From contig OX424570.1 of the NCBI GenBank assembly GCA_949152475.1, forward strand, positions 19,154,694-19,218,693: 64,000 bases of DNA. Reading direction: 5' to 3'. Below, piece after piece: positions 24,101 through 37,689 of this stretch. Each line of letters starts with the position of its first letter. Positions within the stretch are counted from its first letter, which is position 1. The notes under the pieces are model-generated. The model was not told where the DNA came from and did no database searches. It saw only the letters and a list, made by a program, of their open reading frames with translations. Both the position numbers and the translations under genes were made by a program. Origin of the DNA: Terebella lapidaria (Eukaryota; Annelida; Polychaeta; Terebellida; Terebellidae).

Positions 24101-27100
24101 ACCTACTGGTGATAAAGATGCCATTCACAGTAGATATTTCCTGCATTCTTATATCTCCGACTGTGGGATATGCAAGTCATGTTCATGATAGTATCACCAA
24201 CATTATGACCACTATCATGACAATATATCTTCTATACTTATGCTGATGAATGAAGACACCGCTAGTATACCATTCCATTGGATATCTACGTTAGAGAGAT
24301 GTTGACAGTTTGTGTGCTGGAATACAGCACTAGTACACCCGTTATTAGTTTATTATGATCAAACACCAAATATGGGGATATGAAAACTTTGGTACTTTTT
24401 TTTTAAAAGGCATGGTAAATACGTAAGCTCTTCAATTTACATTGATCACAATTGAATCAGTTCCACGAGAAAGAGCACATGCTGGATCGATTGACATTCA
24501 CAGATAGAGGATGAGATGATCTCGGATGATCTCGACCCAATTCGCTTGAGCACAAACTCAAAATGTCACGACAAAAACTAATTTATTAATTGATAACACA
24601 CACCATCATTAGCTAATTAAAGCATGAACACTGAAGTAATAGTTAGAAAATAATGATTAAGATTTTGAACTTAAAAATGGAGGTTGCTTGTGTTCATTCA
24701 TGCCATCTGTCTTGCAGACCTGTATTTGGATACTCGGGTGTGTAAATAGGAGCTGATGCGTGATATCGGATTTTGAGTGAATTGGGCCCACTCCAAACTT
24801 TGAACTTGAATAAAATGATGCAAACTTACATCGGAACTGCAGAGCAATGTTATTCTGTTTCGAACAAACACTGATGTATTTTGGTTTGGAAATAAAGACC
24901 GAAAATGACACTGATATTTTAGCAATTGCCGTTTCAATCGCAAGTTGAACTATGTATATCACAGGCTAGTTTAATACACTAACACCGCATGGTATATCAA
25001 TATGCTGGTCAGAAAATAAATGAAACAAAAAAACCGCAACAGAATATCAAGGTTGTTTCACGCTGATTCAAGGCACAATGAATAAGGGCAATTTTGATTA
25101 TGTCCTGTCGGAATGAACACATGCTGGATCGATTGATTTTCATAGATAGCGCAAACTCCAATAGCAATTTGAGGAGAATATTTCGGGTGTCGACCCAATT
25201 CACTGAGCACAATCTTAAATTGTCACGATAACAACCAATGTATCCATTTACGGCGTCTTCCATCTTTTGCTGATTACTGCTTAAACACTGATGTAATACC
25301 CAATAAATAATCAAGAAAAGTGAAAGAAAAATCACGCATTGGGTGAAAACATACATCCGAGATGCAGAGCAGGTGCTATCGATGCTTCGGAATCAAGTCT
25401 GGCTTTGACAAAGCGGATAATGAATCATGCCCCATTGCCTTTCAGTGAAGGAAGGATATTCCGCTCCTCGTTGAAAAGTGATATTGGTAATATGCTTCGA
25501 ATTATGATAACTCAGATGTCCGACTGTCGGATATGCAAGTCACAATGATAGTAGAATCACCAACGTATTACCATGGTACGGATTGGCATCATATGGTCGG
25601 ATTATAGCTAGTCAAATCAGGTGTTTTTTTGGAAAAATAGCTAAATATTAAGCTATTCACATATGTTGTCGAGTGAAAACGAATCATAGTAATTTATATT
25701 GTCCCATGAGAATGAGCAAATGCTGGATCGATTGACATTCATCAAGAGAGCAAAATCCAGTTTATCTCGGACGTCGACCCAATTCACTTGAGCACAATCT
25801 CAAAATGTCACGACAACAACGAATTTATCCATTTATAGCAAGCCCCATCATGTGCTGATTACCGCATAAACACTGATACCAGGATATCGGTGTTGTGCTG
25901 AGAAGCTCAATGCACAACGAACACTACTTAGGTCTATATCCAGTTCGATGGTTGCTTGAGACACTCAAATATACAAACAATACGTATTTTGATCAATGCA
26001 ATATACATGATATAGGATGGAGTTAGCATATTGTTACTTTCAGTAGTACATTGTTGTAATATAACTGGAAATGTACAAAAACTATCCACACGAAAATGCC
26101 ATACGGAGCTATGACTATTGCATGCATGTTTCTCGAAGTATATGTCTGTGAACAGTGCAATTAAGGTGGGGAATCGCCTAGCGTTTTTTATTTTCAGACA
26201 AATCATACTCTTGTACGTTTTTGTCAAAAACTCCGCGAATTCTGAAATCGTGTGATATCTGATATAATGTGAAATACCGCATGTATGATATAATGTGTAA
26301 TCTTATGTGGTGTTGATACGTCTCATTTGTAAGCAAGCGTGAGTGAGTGACATGAACTCCTTTAACACATTGCCGCTGGATGACATGAAACTCGAATTTT
26401 TTGGAGTCTGGGAGTTACAATAGGGAAGTCACGGTTCAAACAGTAAACCATAATTCGTTTCCATTAACTCGAGACTCATAAGCCTGCGCCATACTTTCCC
26501 ATCCCCATCTGCCTATACAATTGTTAAGATTATCCATATTACATGGGTATACCTTCGAATTTTTGAGGTATGTGCTTCGTTCATAATATGTCACACGCAC
26601 CAAATTGCAGGATACACTAAAATAGGACAATACTGGTATGGGTGTGTGTAGCGGTTACTAGTAAGGTATGCACCATGCAAATGTCAAAGCCTCTTCTTGT
26701 TTGTACCAACAGAGACGAGTTATGCACAGCATTACTTTCAGGCCAACTTTCAGACTGTTACACTTTCAAGTGCACGGCGTCCATTTGTTAGCATGAGCAG
26801 GTTTTATTCAACAGGCCTGGGGTCAGATGGAAGAGTAAACTAGGAGCCTTCCTCTATATTTATTCATATACACAGGAGAAAGTTCAACAGAGATTGATTC
26901 CGGTGCGACTACTATTTTACTTCAGTTGTTAGTAATATGAATGGTACTGTCACAGTAGTAAAGCATATTGTCTCGGTGCATCAGATGCATTTTTGTTCAC
27001 ACCGGGCTGGGTAGTGTCATGTTATTTCATTTTATATGTACCACGTACTGTATGCTAAAAAGTTTGGAGTAATTTGATAAACGCACTTGATGCTGTCACA

Positions 27101-28406
27101 TGAAAGTAAAAAAGTTAAAAAAAAAAATGGAAGAATAGAAGATGTTATTCGTTTGATATTATAATTTTTTTGAAAGTATAACGTGAATGATGTTCTTTCG
27201 ATATTATAATTCTTATCGGAGTGTGTGGACGAGTTGTTATAACAATTCTTTTGAATCCATTACCTCCATGAAAGTCAAATAAAATTACATGATGCACAAG
27301 CGTTTTGAGACAGAAAAGGGGAAAAACATTGAATTTTAAACAATCGCTGTAGGACAGAAAAAAATGATAACATTGATGCATGTGTTGATGATGCTCGATG
27401 AATCTCACATACCATACACCGTTATTGTCAACTTGAAACATGGCAGATAATTATACCTATTCATGTGGTATATATGTATGTGTAGAAATCTGCGAAGTGT
27501 CATAGCTCTGACGGAGATGCCGCCAGTGTTCACAACCACCAAGTCAGTCACTAATCCTGTTTTATTAATCCTCGAATCAGAACCGTCTGTCCGTGGATAG
27601 TGTTCCTAGCGAGAAGGAACCTTTATCACTGAGCTGCAAACTTCAAGGAGTAGCACACGAAATTAACATCGATAAAGATAGAAGGTTGATGTTATTGTTG
27701 AATGAAATGGCAGTTAAAGTTACTTAGTACCTCTAAAGAAGTTAGCGGGCAAAATTTCAATTGGTAAACCAATCACGAAAAAGAAACGACACTGTGAATA
27801 ATACAATTTGATAACAACACTTTTAAGTTCAATGTCATGTTGGGGTTTGTCCGGTGATATCAGGACAATCATGTGTTTTGGAGTTACTCTGGGTTGCATT
27901 CTAATCATCGCAATTGAATAATTAAATGCGTCGAACAGAAAGGGTTATTCTGATCATGGTTTCCAGGGTATCGGACCCTGTCGAATCGAATCAAGATCAG
28001 GACAGAGAAAAACAATGGGGCAGGTGTGAGCAATCTTGGGGGAGTAAAGCCAATTTTACATTGACAAAGCAGATATCAAGTCATGCACCCATTGTCATCA
28101 ACTCCCATACATTGCTGCGTTATTCCCAGGCTGATACAGTGGTGATTACGCACTCTATTGCAATATGTCTGGTTGCTGGAAGGTAACGCCCATGCTTTCC
28201 ATCAATGCTACTCGTGAATTGAAAATATGTCAAATGCCCTCTGACGACTCTTCATTCTTTTTCGACTTGAATCACTTTCGTTGCCAATCAATTATTCAGT
28301 TGTGACCTGAAAGTTGAAAATGGAGTTTGCGGTGCAGGAACATCGCCTCGCTTGCCCGTGGGTGACTTTCACGACTTTAACAACATATACAACATATAAC
28401 TTTAAC

Positions 28407-28639
28407 AATATATATACATAGGCTAATTTTAAACGTGAACTGAAAACACATCTGTTTAGAAAGGCATTTGAACTTTAAGTCAATAATCTAGTCATTTCAT
28501 TTTGTTTTTATAACTTTTTCATTTACATGGTTTTACATCTCTTAGAATCTTCCGTGTAATGTGTTGGATTTTCCATTGTCAAGCGCATAGAAACGCATGT
28601 CACCTTGCGCTTTATAAATGAATAAAATTATTATTATAA
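28407..28639 (+). mobile_element. 5'-truncated LINE 3' end, copy B
   Basis: Nearly identical to 17925-18157 at an offset of 10,482 bp, including the FKRELKTHLF terminus and the (ATT)n tail. It was duplicated with the segment and is not a separate insertion. Confidence 0.7.
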
Positions 28640-28956
28640 AACAGCAAGCAGTTGCTTGCTTTTGTAGCTGTGCAAGCTTTTGAGAGCAACATGTTAGTGT
28701 CGAATACACAAAGTGTATATCCCGGTCCAAAATTACAACAATAAATCCATTCCTGGTAAATGTACACGCGATATAATATCAGAATATCCAAAGATGCCAT
28801 TGTGGACCGAAATTTAACGTTTTGGTTGTCAACGTTTCCAATTTTTTCTGCTATAGAAAATATGCAGTTCGGTAAACAGTTCCCATTAGATCACCAGGCG
28901 TGAAAGTATGAGAAAATATGGAGACGATGTAAACAAGAAAAAACTAAAGTTTACAA
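28640..28956 (-). mobile_element. Diverged foldback element, copy B
   Basis: Copy-B equivalent of 18158-18474, almost identical to it. The same truncation by the LINE tail is present. Confidence 0.6.
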
Positions 28957-29332
28957 GCTTATCTAAAACCATATTTCAGCAGTTGACAATAGTTGTGATG
29001 TGTTTGAATGTTTATCAGTGGACATAAAATATCCTGATAATGCCATCATATCATCAACACTGTTTATGTCTACACATGTGTTAGAATATATACGTCAACT
29101 GACACCAGATCCATGGTCGAATATCCTAATAACCCCATTCTTTTTCAAAGCATACACAATCACTCCTAATCGTGTTTTATGACGCCATGTTGATCAGAAC
29201 CCTCGGAGTCATAAATGACTTTGTCACCACTGGATTACTTCCCTTATCCATATAGCGGAAGTTATAATACGTGCCATGTCATGATAACGATGGAAGGTGG
29301 AGGTAATGGACCAACTAACTGTAACTGTAACT

Positions 29333-29552
29333 ATTGATCGCAAAAAAAGTATAAGTAAAATATTGCATGTTAGTGTTTGCATGTACAGTGGTGTCGGTGT
29401 GGTACCTTCAGGTGATCTCATTCCCACTGGGATACAGACTTTGTCTTTTGGGATCACCTGAGATGTGTTGTAAAATGTGTATTGAATTTTATTCGTGTAT
29501 ATTGTATTGTTTGTTTTACGCACATCTCAAATAAATTACCTACCTACCTACC
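29333..29552 (+). mobile_element. SINE or LINE-tail insertion with (TACC)n end, copy B
   Basis: Copy-B equivalent of 18851-19070 with TAACT at both borders. It differs from copy A at only a few positions. Confidence 0.6.
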
Positions 29553-32500
29553 TAACTACTGGCCATAAAGATATCATCTACTATGCTTACTGCCTCGTAA
29601 CGAGCTATCTGTATTATTAATAGGTTGAGTTTGCATATTTTGACCATGACACTATATGTAAGTTTCCGGTGTGCTATGTAGTGGTACCATTCTGTTATTC
29701 AAGACTTGCACATTCTGTGCATTATGCTGAATATGGAATGACACAATGACATAAAGTGGTTCACAATAAAATACAGACAAAAGTCATCATACACGTATGA
29801 CCGTTGGTAATGTAATAACGAACAGGTCCCCTCTTACATAGCAATATATTGTAAATATATACTGCAAAATATATAATATATATAAAATCTATACATGAAT
29901 ATGTATAAATATATACCAATCATGTTGGAATAACACCTACACTAGTTAAATGATCTGAAGATTTGTCTCCAAAAGTGGACAGTTGCTGTAAGGCAATATG
30001 TACAAAGGTAATGAGTTGATGATGCATAATACACCAGCCTTTTAAATTTTTATTTATTTGGTTGGGTTTTGATGATCTGTCTCGTTCATTTCAAAACTCG
30101 ACTCATCCTATAGACTTTATTAAAATTGTCTTTGTAATCACATATTACAAAATTATTAATTCTCTGCAGGTGTACACCTATATCATAATAATGTTTTGAT
30201 GCTTCATTGGCATCTTTCGACACATTCTTGATGAATGTTTATGTTTGCAGAAAATGACACATACTGGCTCTGCAGTGAAATCTGATAAAAGTCTAGATTC
30301 AGTATTTGATTGAGGTCTCTGCAAATTCTACTCGATAAGGAAAGTTCAAATGGATTACAAGACAGGCTTAAGTGCGTAGTCATGTACGGATGTGCCTGGT
30401 GTGATCAACACAACACTACATCTAGGAAATTTCATCGGATAATTGGGTGTGTCAATATCGGAGCCACTCCAAGACTTGGGTTTGAACTGAACAAAAACAC
30501 TTGACACCTGCTCTCAAAGCTGAATAACAGGTGCTATCAACAAACGTGGATTCACATGACCAATGCTGTTTTAACGGCATAGATACAGAATCATGTATCC
30601 GGTCAGCTGCAAATGGGTATGTTCTGCAATATTCCCAACCTAATGGAGTTGCCATTACATTTCTTGGTGTCCATTTGCGCCTTGACGAAATTGGCATATT
30701 TTGCCACTGTTTCTATCATGGTTTGGCAACAGATAAATGCAAGGCAATGAGAGGAACACATATCTATATATTTTGATCAAATCCTTGTTGTAATTGTCTC
30801 CACCACATATTAGTTTATTTTGTGTTACTTATACATATTTCAGTATACCATTCTGCAATATCTAACCTGACTTGCACTAATTACATTTGCATTAGTCAGG
30901 AGATTATATTAGACACTGCTTGTATTTTGAGATCATCTATTTTCAAAATGTTCGGTTGCTGACTATTAGTATTTGCCTTTCAAATCTTCAGAGGTGTAAA
31001 ATATTTATGCAAAATCCTCTGTGCGAGACAGTGGGGTGTTCATTTTTTCCGATTACATCATATGCTGTATAGTTACGTGCCACAAGAATCACCATGTGAA
31101 CATGACTTTTCGTATAATACATCATTATATCAAAAATAGCATATAAATTCTGTGCTGACTATCAACAATCAATAGACAAAATGAATTTGTATCCGTGAAT
31201 AATTTTCAACCATTTTGGCATTTGTATAATCACGACGTTATCTTTCAAATTTGGGATGCATCTGTATTTCAATATGTTTGTTTTTTAATGACACCATGCG
31301 ATGGTGTCAATACCGTTTTTATATATACTATATTTTTTCAATATGCGTATCATCACGAACGTTTTTATGCACAGTTATATATGACCCATTCCTAATTTGC
31401 TTATATCGGTTCTGGAATGCCTTTGATGTATCGCCTTCATCGCCAATAAATTATTCAGATGTGAACTGAGTATGACGTTTCCACAGCATCCATTTTACAT
31501 CATGGTGTGGCGGATACGTCTCTTGTGTAAACATCCATGTAAAAGGGTGACATGGAACTGCTTTATTGCATCGGCGCTGGTCGCCACCACACCAGTACTT
31601 GTTGATTGATGGTAAGTGTGGATTTGAAAGGGGTGGCGATGGTGCAAAAAATTAACCTCATACATCCAAACTTATTAATGTTTCACTCTGCCATAGATTT
31701 ATGACATGGGTTTGATACATACACTGGATAGCTGCATGATATCAACATATGACTATCAATACAACGGATTGTGAGGATTCCTTCAGGTAAACCTAAAACA
31801 CCAGACCTTAGAATAAAAACAAACGATGACCAAATATTGTATCCGAAGACACTGGAGCCATCACGGGCAGGCAGTGTGAAAACTGTTATTAGACATATTT
31901 TATATTTTTCATAGCAGGTATTATTGTCACAGTGGTAAAAATTACTGCATTTTTTATCTTCGTTAGGAGTCGTTAATGTATGGAAATCATCTTACCAACT
32001 TTTACTTAGCAAGCCTGAACACCCGAAGAGTTAACATTGAGTAAATGTTATTCTGTTGTTATGATAATGCTAACAGTATGCGGTAATACGGACTAAGGGT
32101 GACTACCAGTGATACAATCGTAGAGTTCACAGTTACCGAAATATAATTCCAAAAATACCGAAATATAATGTCTTACCATGGGGTAAACACAATATCTTAC
32201 CGTACTTACCACACATTGATATAACAAGCTTATCACCACTATATAAGGAAAGTGATTATTACACATTGGCCATATCTGTTGCAAATTAAAGTGATTTGTG
32301 GACAATCGATGCAACAGTCTGTAGTATAAATTGATATTCAATGGTCTGGATGGAGAAATGAATAGTATACACAAATAATTCAGAATATAATTTGTTACTG
32401 TGATATATGGGACAAACAGTCGCATCTGGTACAATATTTCAGGATAGAACCACTAGGCCATTACTCGATTTAGAGTTACACCATTACACTATATCAATAT

Positions 32501-35500
32501 TATTATCATTTCTGTTGTGGAAAAAGTAGCGATTTGTTAGCAATGGTGGTTTTAATATCATGATATGTAGTTTTAATTAGTTTTAGTTAGCGGTTTCAAT
32601 ATCATGATATAATATAGATAATATATAATATGTATGTACATCATATTTTAAAAACCTCTGGCACCATATGATCAACTACATGATCGTCATACGGTATAAT
32701 GACAATTCAATAAAGTATGAAGCTAATTATTTTAATTGGTTCTGTCCATTGAGAACGCGCACATGCTGGATCGATTGACATTCATAGATAGAGCTAACTC
32801 CACCAGTGATCTGATGAGATTATCTTGGACGTCGACCAATTCGCTCGAGCCCAGCCTCAAGATGTCACGACAACAACTAATTTGTCCAGTTACGGAGTGC
32901 CCCCACAAACTGCTTATTTCTGAATTATCACTGATGTGATATTCATTAACTAGTTGATAACAGGATCGTGAAAAACAGCGTTATTTGGATTGATGCATTT
33001 CATGCCTTTTGATTGGATAGCTAGGCATCTTTGACAGGGGTGGTCTATCAGATTCTCAAGGATTTTAAACTCTTTTAATACTTGGTTCTAGATTAAATCC
33101 AACCAAAAAAGCTCATGCATGAAAACATATCTCCAAGCTGCAGAGCAGGTGCTAGCTTTTGCGTAGGGATCAAGTCAATTTGGCTTTTGCAGAGCAGATC
33201 ATGAATCATTCCCCCATTGCCTTTAGTTGTATGCTTTTTGCTGCATTATTCCCAGACTAATGGAGTGGACACTTCTTGGTGTGATAGTACATCTGCTAGC
33301 AGCTGGAGCTGACACAGAACTACAATTTGCACTTCTGGTGCGACCAGGATGGGAACTTGACACTGGTTCTGTTGTTAGGACAACAGGCAAATGCGAGGCA
33401 ATTAGAGAAACATAGTTAATATTCCTCCTTGTCACCGCTCATGCAGTCATTTCTGGAATTGTGTCTCTTTGGTATTTCTGTTCATCAGTTGAGAATATCT
33501 ACGATTAGAAATGCAGTCAATTGTATTCGTTATCAGATTGGTCATTATGTGTATATGTTAATTCATATTCACATCTATATATCAAGTTTTGGATCGGAGA
33601 ATGCTTCTTTTTGCATTTTAGTAATATGAAATCCTATGCGTGTTAACCTGCATGAGTGTCAGCATGTTTTTTTCATGCACAACCTAATGTAATGTACCTA
33701 CCTGCCACATGAATTACCATGTAAGGGTACTATTTGCAAATGTTTTTTTTTTGTTTATGATGCATCGTTTCATTCATACACTATTGGCGAAACTTATATC
33801 AGAGATTGTTCTCTTGGCCAAGCTTTAGCTGAAGAATGTTGTTTTGTATCGGATACAAAATTTTATTCATCGATATATTTCTTCCAAAACATACTACATA
33901 TACTATAATTTTGGAACGGAATAGAAATCAAGCAATTATAATCAATGCTAAAAATGTGGTGCAAGATTATTGCAATTGATTTTGACGATCAATTTTATTA
34001 TTTCGGGACGTATTTGTCTTCAAATATTTATGTTGATTTATTTGAACCTTGTATTAGTATACATACTGTGTGTATATACATATCACAACAAATTGAATGT
34101 TATCACTGCATTTCCATTCCCGATTTGTTTGTCTTGTGGTTGGACTTCATAAAATTTGTTGAATTATCGATTTGAAAACTTTTCAATTTTCACAATCATT
34201 CGGAATGGTAGCAAATTCAATCACATGAATATAATTCGCGCCGAAGAAGGAAATAGTTCACTTTTGACGTCACCTTCATCGTAATAAATTATTTAGATGT
34301 GAGCCAAATATGACGTATCCTTCCCACATCATGGTGTGATGGGCACGTCTCTTGTGTAAACAGCCATGTCAAAGCACGAGGAATTGCTTGAATACATACA
34401 TCATCGCTGGTTGACACTACACCTGTACAGTTTGAAAGATGGGAGATGCGAGTATGAAAGGGAAAGTGACGACGGATTCTGCATACTCCCTTATGCAGGC
34501 TCAGTTATCATAGTAGTCAGAATATATTTTGTTGTTGTCTCATCGCTAGATGTCTCTCTGTGTATGTCATCATACAAAAGCAAGGTTCATTGTCAAACAC
34601 TGTCTATTTTACGCTTCATACACAATCAATTACAACTTCCATGGAGCAGTACATCGTGCACCATGTGTCATTGTGCCTTCACTCGCAGAGTTCTGATGAC
34701 TGTGAAGAATGTTATTCGTCATATGTGCCAGATTATGAGCACTCACAAAATTTGGGGTAATGGACCGACTAACTCTACCTACAGGTGATAAAGATGTCAT
34801 CTACAGTGGATATTCCCTGCAATACAAACTCATCGGGAATCTTATAACTCCGCCTGTGGGATATGCAAGTCATGTTAACGATAGTATCATGAAGATACAA
34901 CCACAATCATTACAATATATCTTCTTTATTTTTGCTATTATAATGACATGAGGGATCAATGCAGACGCCTCCAGTATACTATGTTATTAGATATCTATGT
35001 TAGAGAGATGTTGACAGTTTGTGTGCTGGGATACAGCAAATAGATCCTTACTCAGTGACAACTAGTACACCCGTTATTATTTTATTATGATTAAACACCA
35101 AATATGTTGTTTCTGTACCGAAATTAACGTCAAAAATTGGTGAGGATATGAAAACGTTGGTAGTTTTAAAGGTATGGTAACCATATACATCAGGTGATAT
35201 AATGAAGCTCATCAATTTACGATGATCACATTTTATTCAGTCCCATGAGAAAGAGCACATGCTGGATTGATTGACATTCATAGATAGAGGAGGAGATGAT
35301 ATCGGACGTCGACCCAATTCGCTTAAGCCCAAACTCAAAATGTCACGACAAAAACTAATTTATTAATTGATAACACACACCATTATTAGCTAATTAAAGC
35401 ATGGACACTGAAGTAAAAGTTAGGAAATATTTATTAGAAATTTGCACATGAAAATGGAGGTTGCTTGTGTTCATGCATGCCATCTGTCTTGCAGGCATGC

Positions 35501-36291
35501 ATTTGGATACTTAGGTGTGTCGATAGGAGCTAATACATCATATCTGATTTTGAGTAAATTGGGCCCACTAAAATCTTGATCCTGAATTAAATGATGAGAA
35601 CATACATCTGAAATGCAGAATAATGCTATTCTGTTTCGAACAAACAATGGTGAAGTCTGGTTTGAAAATAAAGAGGCTAGTTTAATACACTGACACCACA
35701 TGGCATATCGATATGCTGGTCAGAGAATAAATGAAACAAAAAAACCCCAGCAGAATATCAAGGTAGTTTCACGCTGATTCAAGGTACAATGAATAAGGGC
35801 AATTTTGATAATGTCCCGTGAGAATGAGCACATGCTAGATCGATCGCCATTCATAGATAGAGCAAACTCCACCAGCAATTTGATGAGAATATCTCGGGCG
35901 TCGACCCAATTCACTTGAGCACAATCTCAAAATGTCACGATAACAACTAATTTATCCATTCATGGCATCTTCCATCGTTTGCTGATTACTGCTTAAACAC
36001 TGATCTAATACCCAATAAATAATCAAGAAAAGTGAAAGAAAAATCACGCAATGGGTGAAAACATACATCCAAGATGCAGAGCAGGTGCTATCGATGCTTT
36101 GGAATCGAGTCTGGCTTTGACAAAGTAGATAATGAATCATGCCCCGTTGCCTTTCAGTGAAGGACCATGAAACAGGATATTCCGCTCCTCGTTGAAAAGT
36201 GATATTGGTAATGTGCTTTAAATTATAATTCAGAAAAATCGCGATGATGGACCAACTATCCCCGCCCATGGGCGAACAAGATGTCATTTAA

Positions 36292-36998
36292 CCTTTTCAC
36301 TACTGGCCCGCCCCTCAGCCTCCATACTGAGCCGATTCATGCATGAATTGATTTTTCTATGTTTGATTATTTTTTTGAAGATGTTTCGGAATAATTATGT
36401 TTTAAAATAAAGTAATATTATAGTGTGCTATTTCAATATAGGAGTGTATCCTTTTCAGGCCCGGGCCATTGGTTACCATGGAAACAAAAGAGAATTCCAG
36501 TGTCCAAACGAATGATGTGTTTCTATTTTCTTTACCATACAACCATTTCCGAAGTTGTGATGAAATATAACCTAATACGTTTGCTTGAGCTAGTACTTGC
36601 AGTTTTCTTCAATTTGTAATGGAGTGAGTTTCGTGAGTTCGATAGTGTTTACAGCATGTCAATATTTTGATTAATTATGAAGATATTGAAGTTTGAGTGA
36701 AAACGGTCTGTAGTCCGACTTATTGTAATCAGTATTTGTGACGTCACAAGGTTAATGACAGATTAACTATTCAATTAACTAAACAATCAATTAAGCTTGT
36801 AAATTTCAATCGGTGAAAATATAAATGTGCTAGTTTAGCTTGTAGGTGCATTTTCGATCATATATAACATTATTACAATAAGCGGATAGCTACCTTCACA
36901 TTTATTGGTTGCCAAAGTTATGGTTACGCAGCGTAACCATCAGTACAGCAGCACGGGTGTGGTATGGTTACGCAGCGTAACCATGAGTAGTGAAAAGG
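36292..36998. mobile_element. TTAA-flanked piggyBac-like non-autonomous element
   Basis: The ends are CCTTTTCACTACT and, inverted, AGTAGTGAAAAGG, a 13-bp perfect terminal inverted repeat. TTAA occurs immediately outside both ends (36288-36291 and 36999-37002). Related array copies (34796, 24118) lack the insert and read GATGTCATCTACAGTGGAT or similar across the site. TTAA duplication with CC-starting repeats is the piggyBac pattern. The 707-bp interior has no transposase-length frame, and only short frames such as 36425-36619. Near the right end, two copies of a 21-bp near-palindrome (core GGTTACGCAGCGTAACC) lie at 36920-36940 and 36964-36984. Confidence 0.85.
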
Positions 36999-37689
36999 TT
37001 AAAGTGGACATTTTTTTGCAATACTAATTCATCAGGATTCCTATATGTCCGACCGTCGGGTATGCAAGTCACATTGATAATAGAATCACCACCGTATTAC
37101 CATTATACGTATTGGCATCATATGGTCGGATTCCAGCTATAGGTGTTGTATGGAAGAATCGCTAAATATTAAGCTATTCACATACTTAATCGAGTCAAAA
37201 CAATTTATTGTAATTAATATTGTCCCACGAGAACGAGCCCATGCTGGATCGACTGACATTCATCAAGAAAGCAAACTCCACCAGTGATTTGATGAGATTA
37301 TCTCGGACGTCGACCCAATTCACTTGAGTCCAATCTCAAAATGTCACGACAACAACGAATTTATCCATTTATAGCAAGCCCCGTCGTGTGCTGATTACCG
37401 CATAAACACTGATATCAGTTTGTGTCTAGACGATCAATGCACAACGAACACTACATAGGTCTATATTCCGTTCGACGATTGCTTGATACACTCAAATATA
37501 CATACAATACTTATTTTGATCAATGCAATATAGAATATAGTTACATGTACTATATTGTTAAATTCAGTAGTGCACTGTTGTAATATAACTGAAATGTACA
37601 AAAACTATCCACACGAAAATGCCATAAGGTACTAAGATTGCATGCATGTTTTTCAAATGTATGTGCCAGTGAACAGTGCCATTAACACT

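Larger units (their letters stand above)
15205..26166 (+). repeat. Tandem segmental duplication, copy A (about 11 kb)
   Basis: The whole stretch aligns collinearly with 26308-37686. Offsets are about 11.1 kb at the left end, 10,482-10,478 bp over 17.7-21 kb, about 10.4 kb near 22.8 kb, about 10.7 kb near 25 kb, and about 11.5 kb at the right end. The changes reflect insertions and deletions. Homology begins near GTGTxGATACxTCTC and ends near GTGAACAGTGCxATTAA. By hand count, 18060-19560 differs from copy B at about ten sites (about 99.3% identity), whereas 22832-23020 differs at about 12-13 of 189 (about 93%). Copy A alone carries the foldback element at 16683. Confidence 0.9.
26308..37686 (+). 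repeat. Tandem segmental duplication, copy B (about 11 kb)
   Basis: Direct-orientation partner of copy A. It lacks the 542-bp foldback element of copy A: its site at 27721-27740 reads straight through. It carries its own TTAA-flanked element at 36292-36998. Several local indels separate the copies. For example, a shorter segment stands near 31860-32010, and the segment before 36288 is missing from copy A. Confidence 0.9.

Noticed and set aside
34366..34788. Longest frame in the window (140 codons, plus strand)
   Set aside because: It lies wholly in array repeats. The copy-A equivalent (about 23,650-24,070) is interrupted by indels and stops, so the frame is not conserved.
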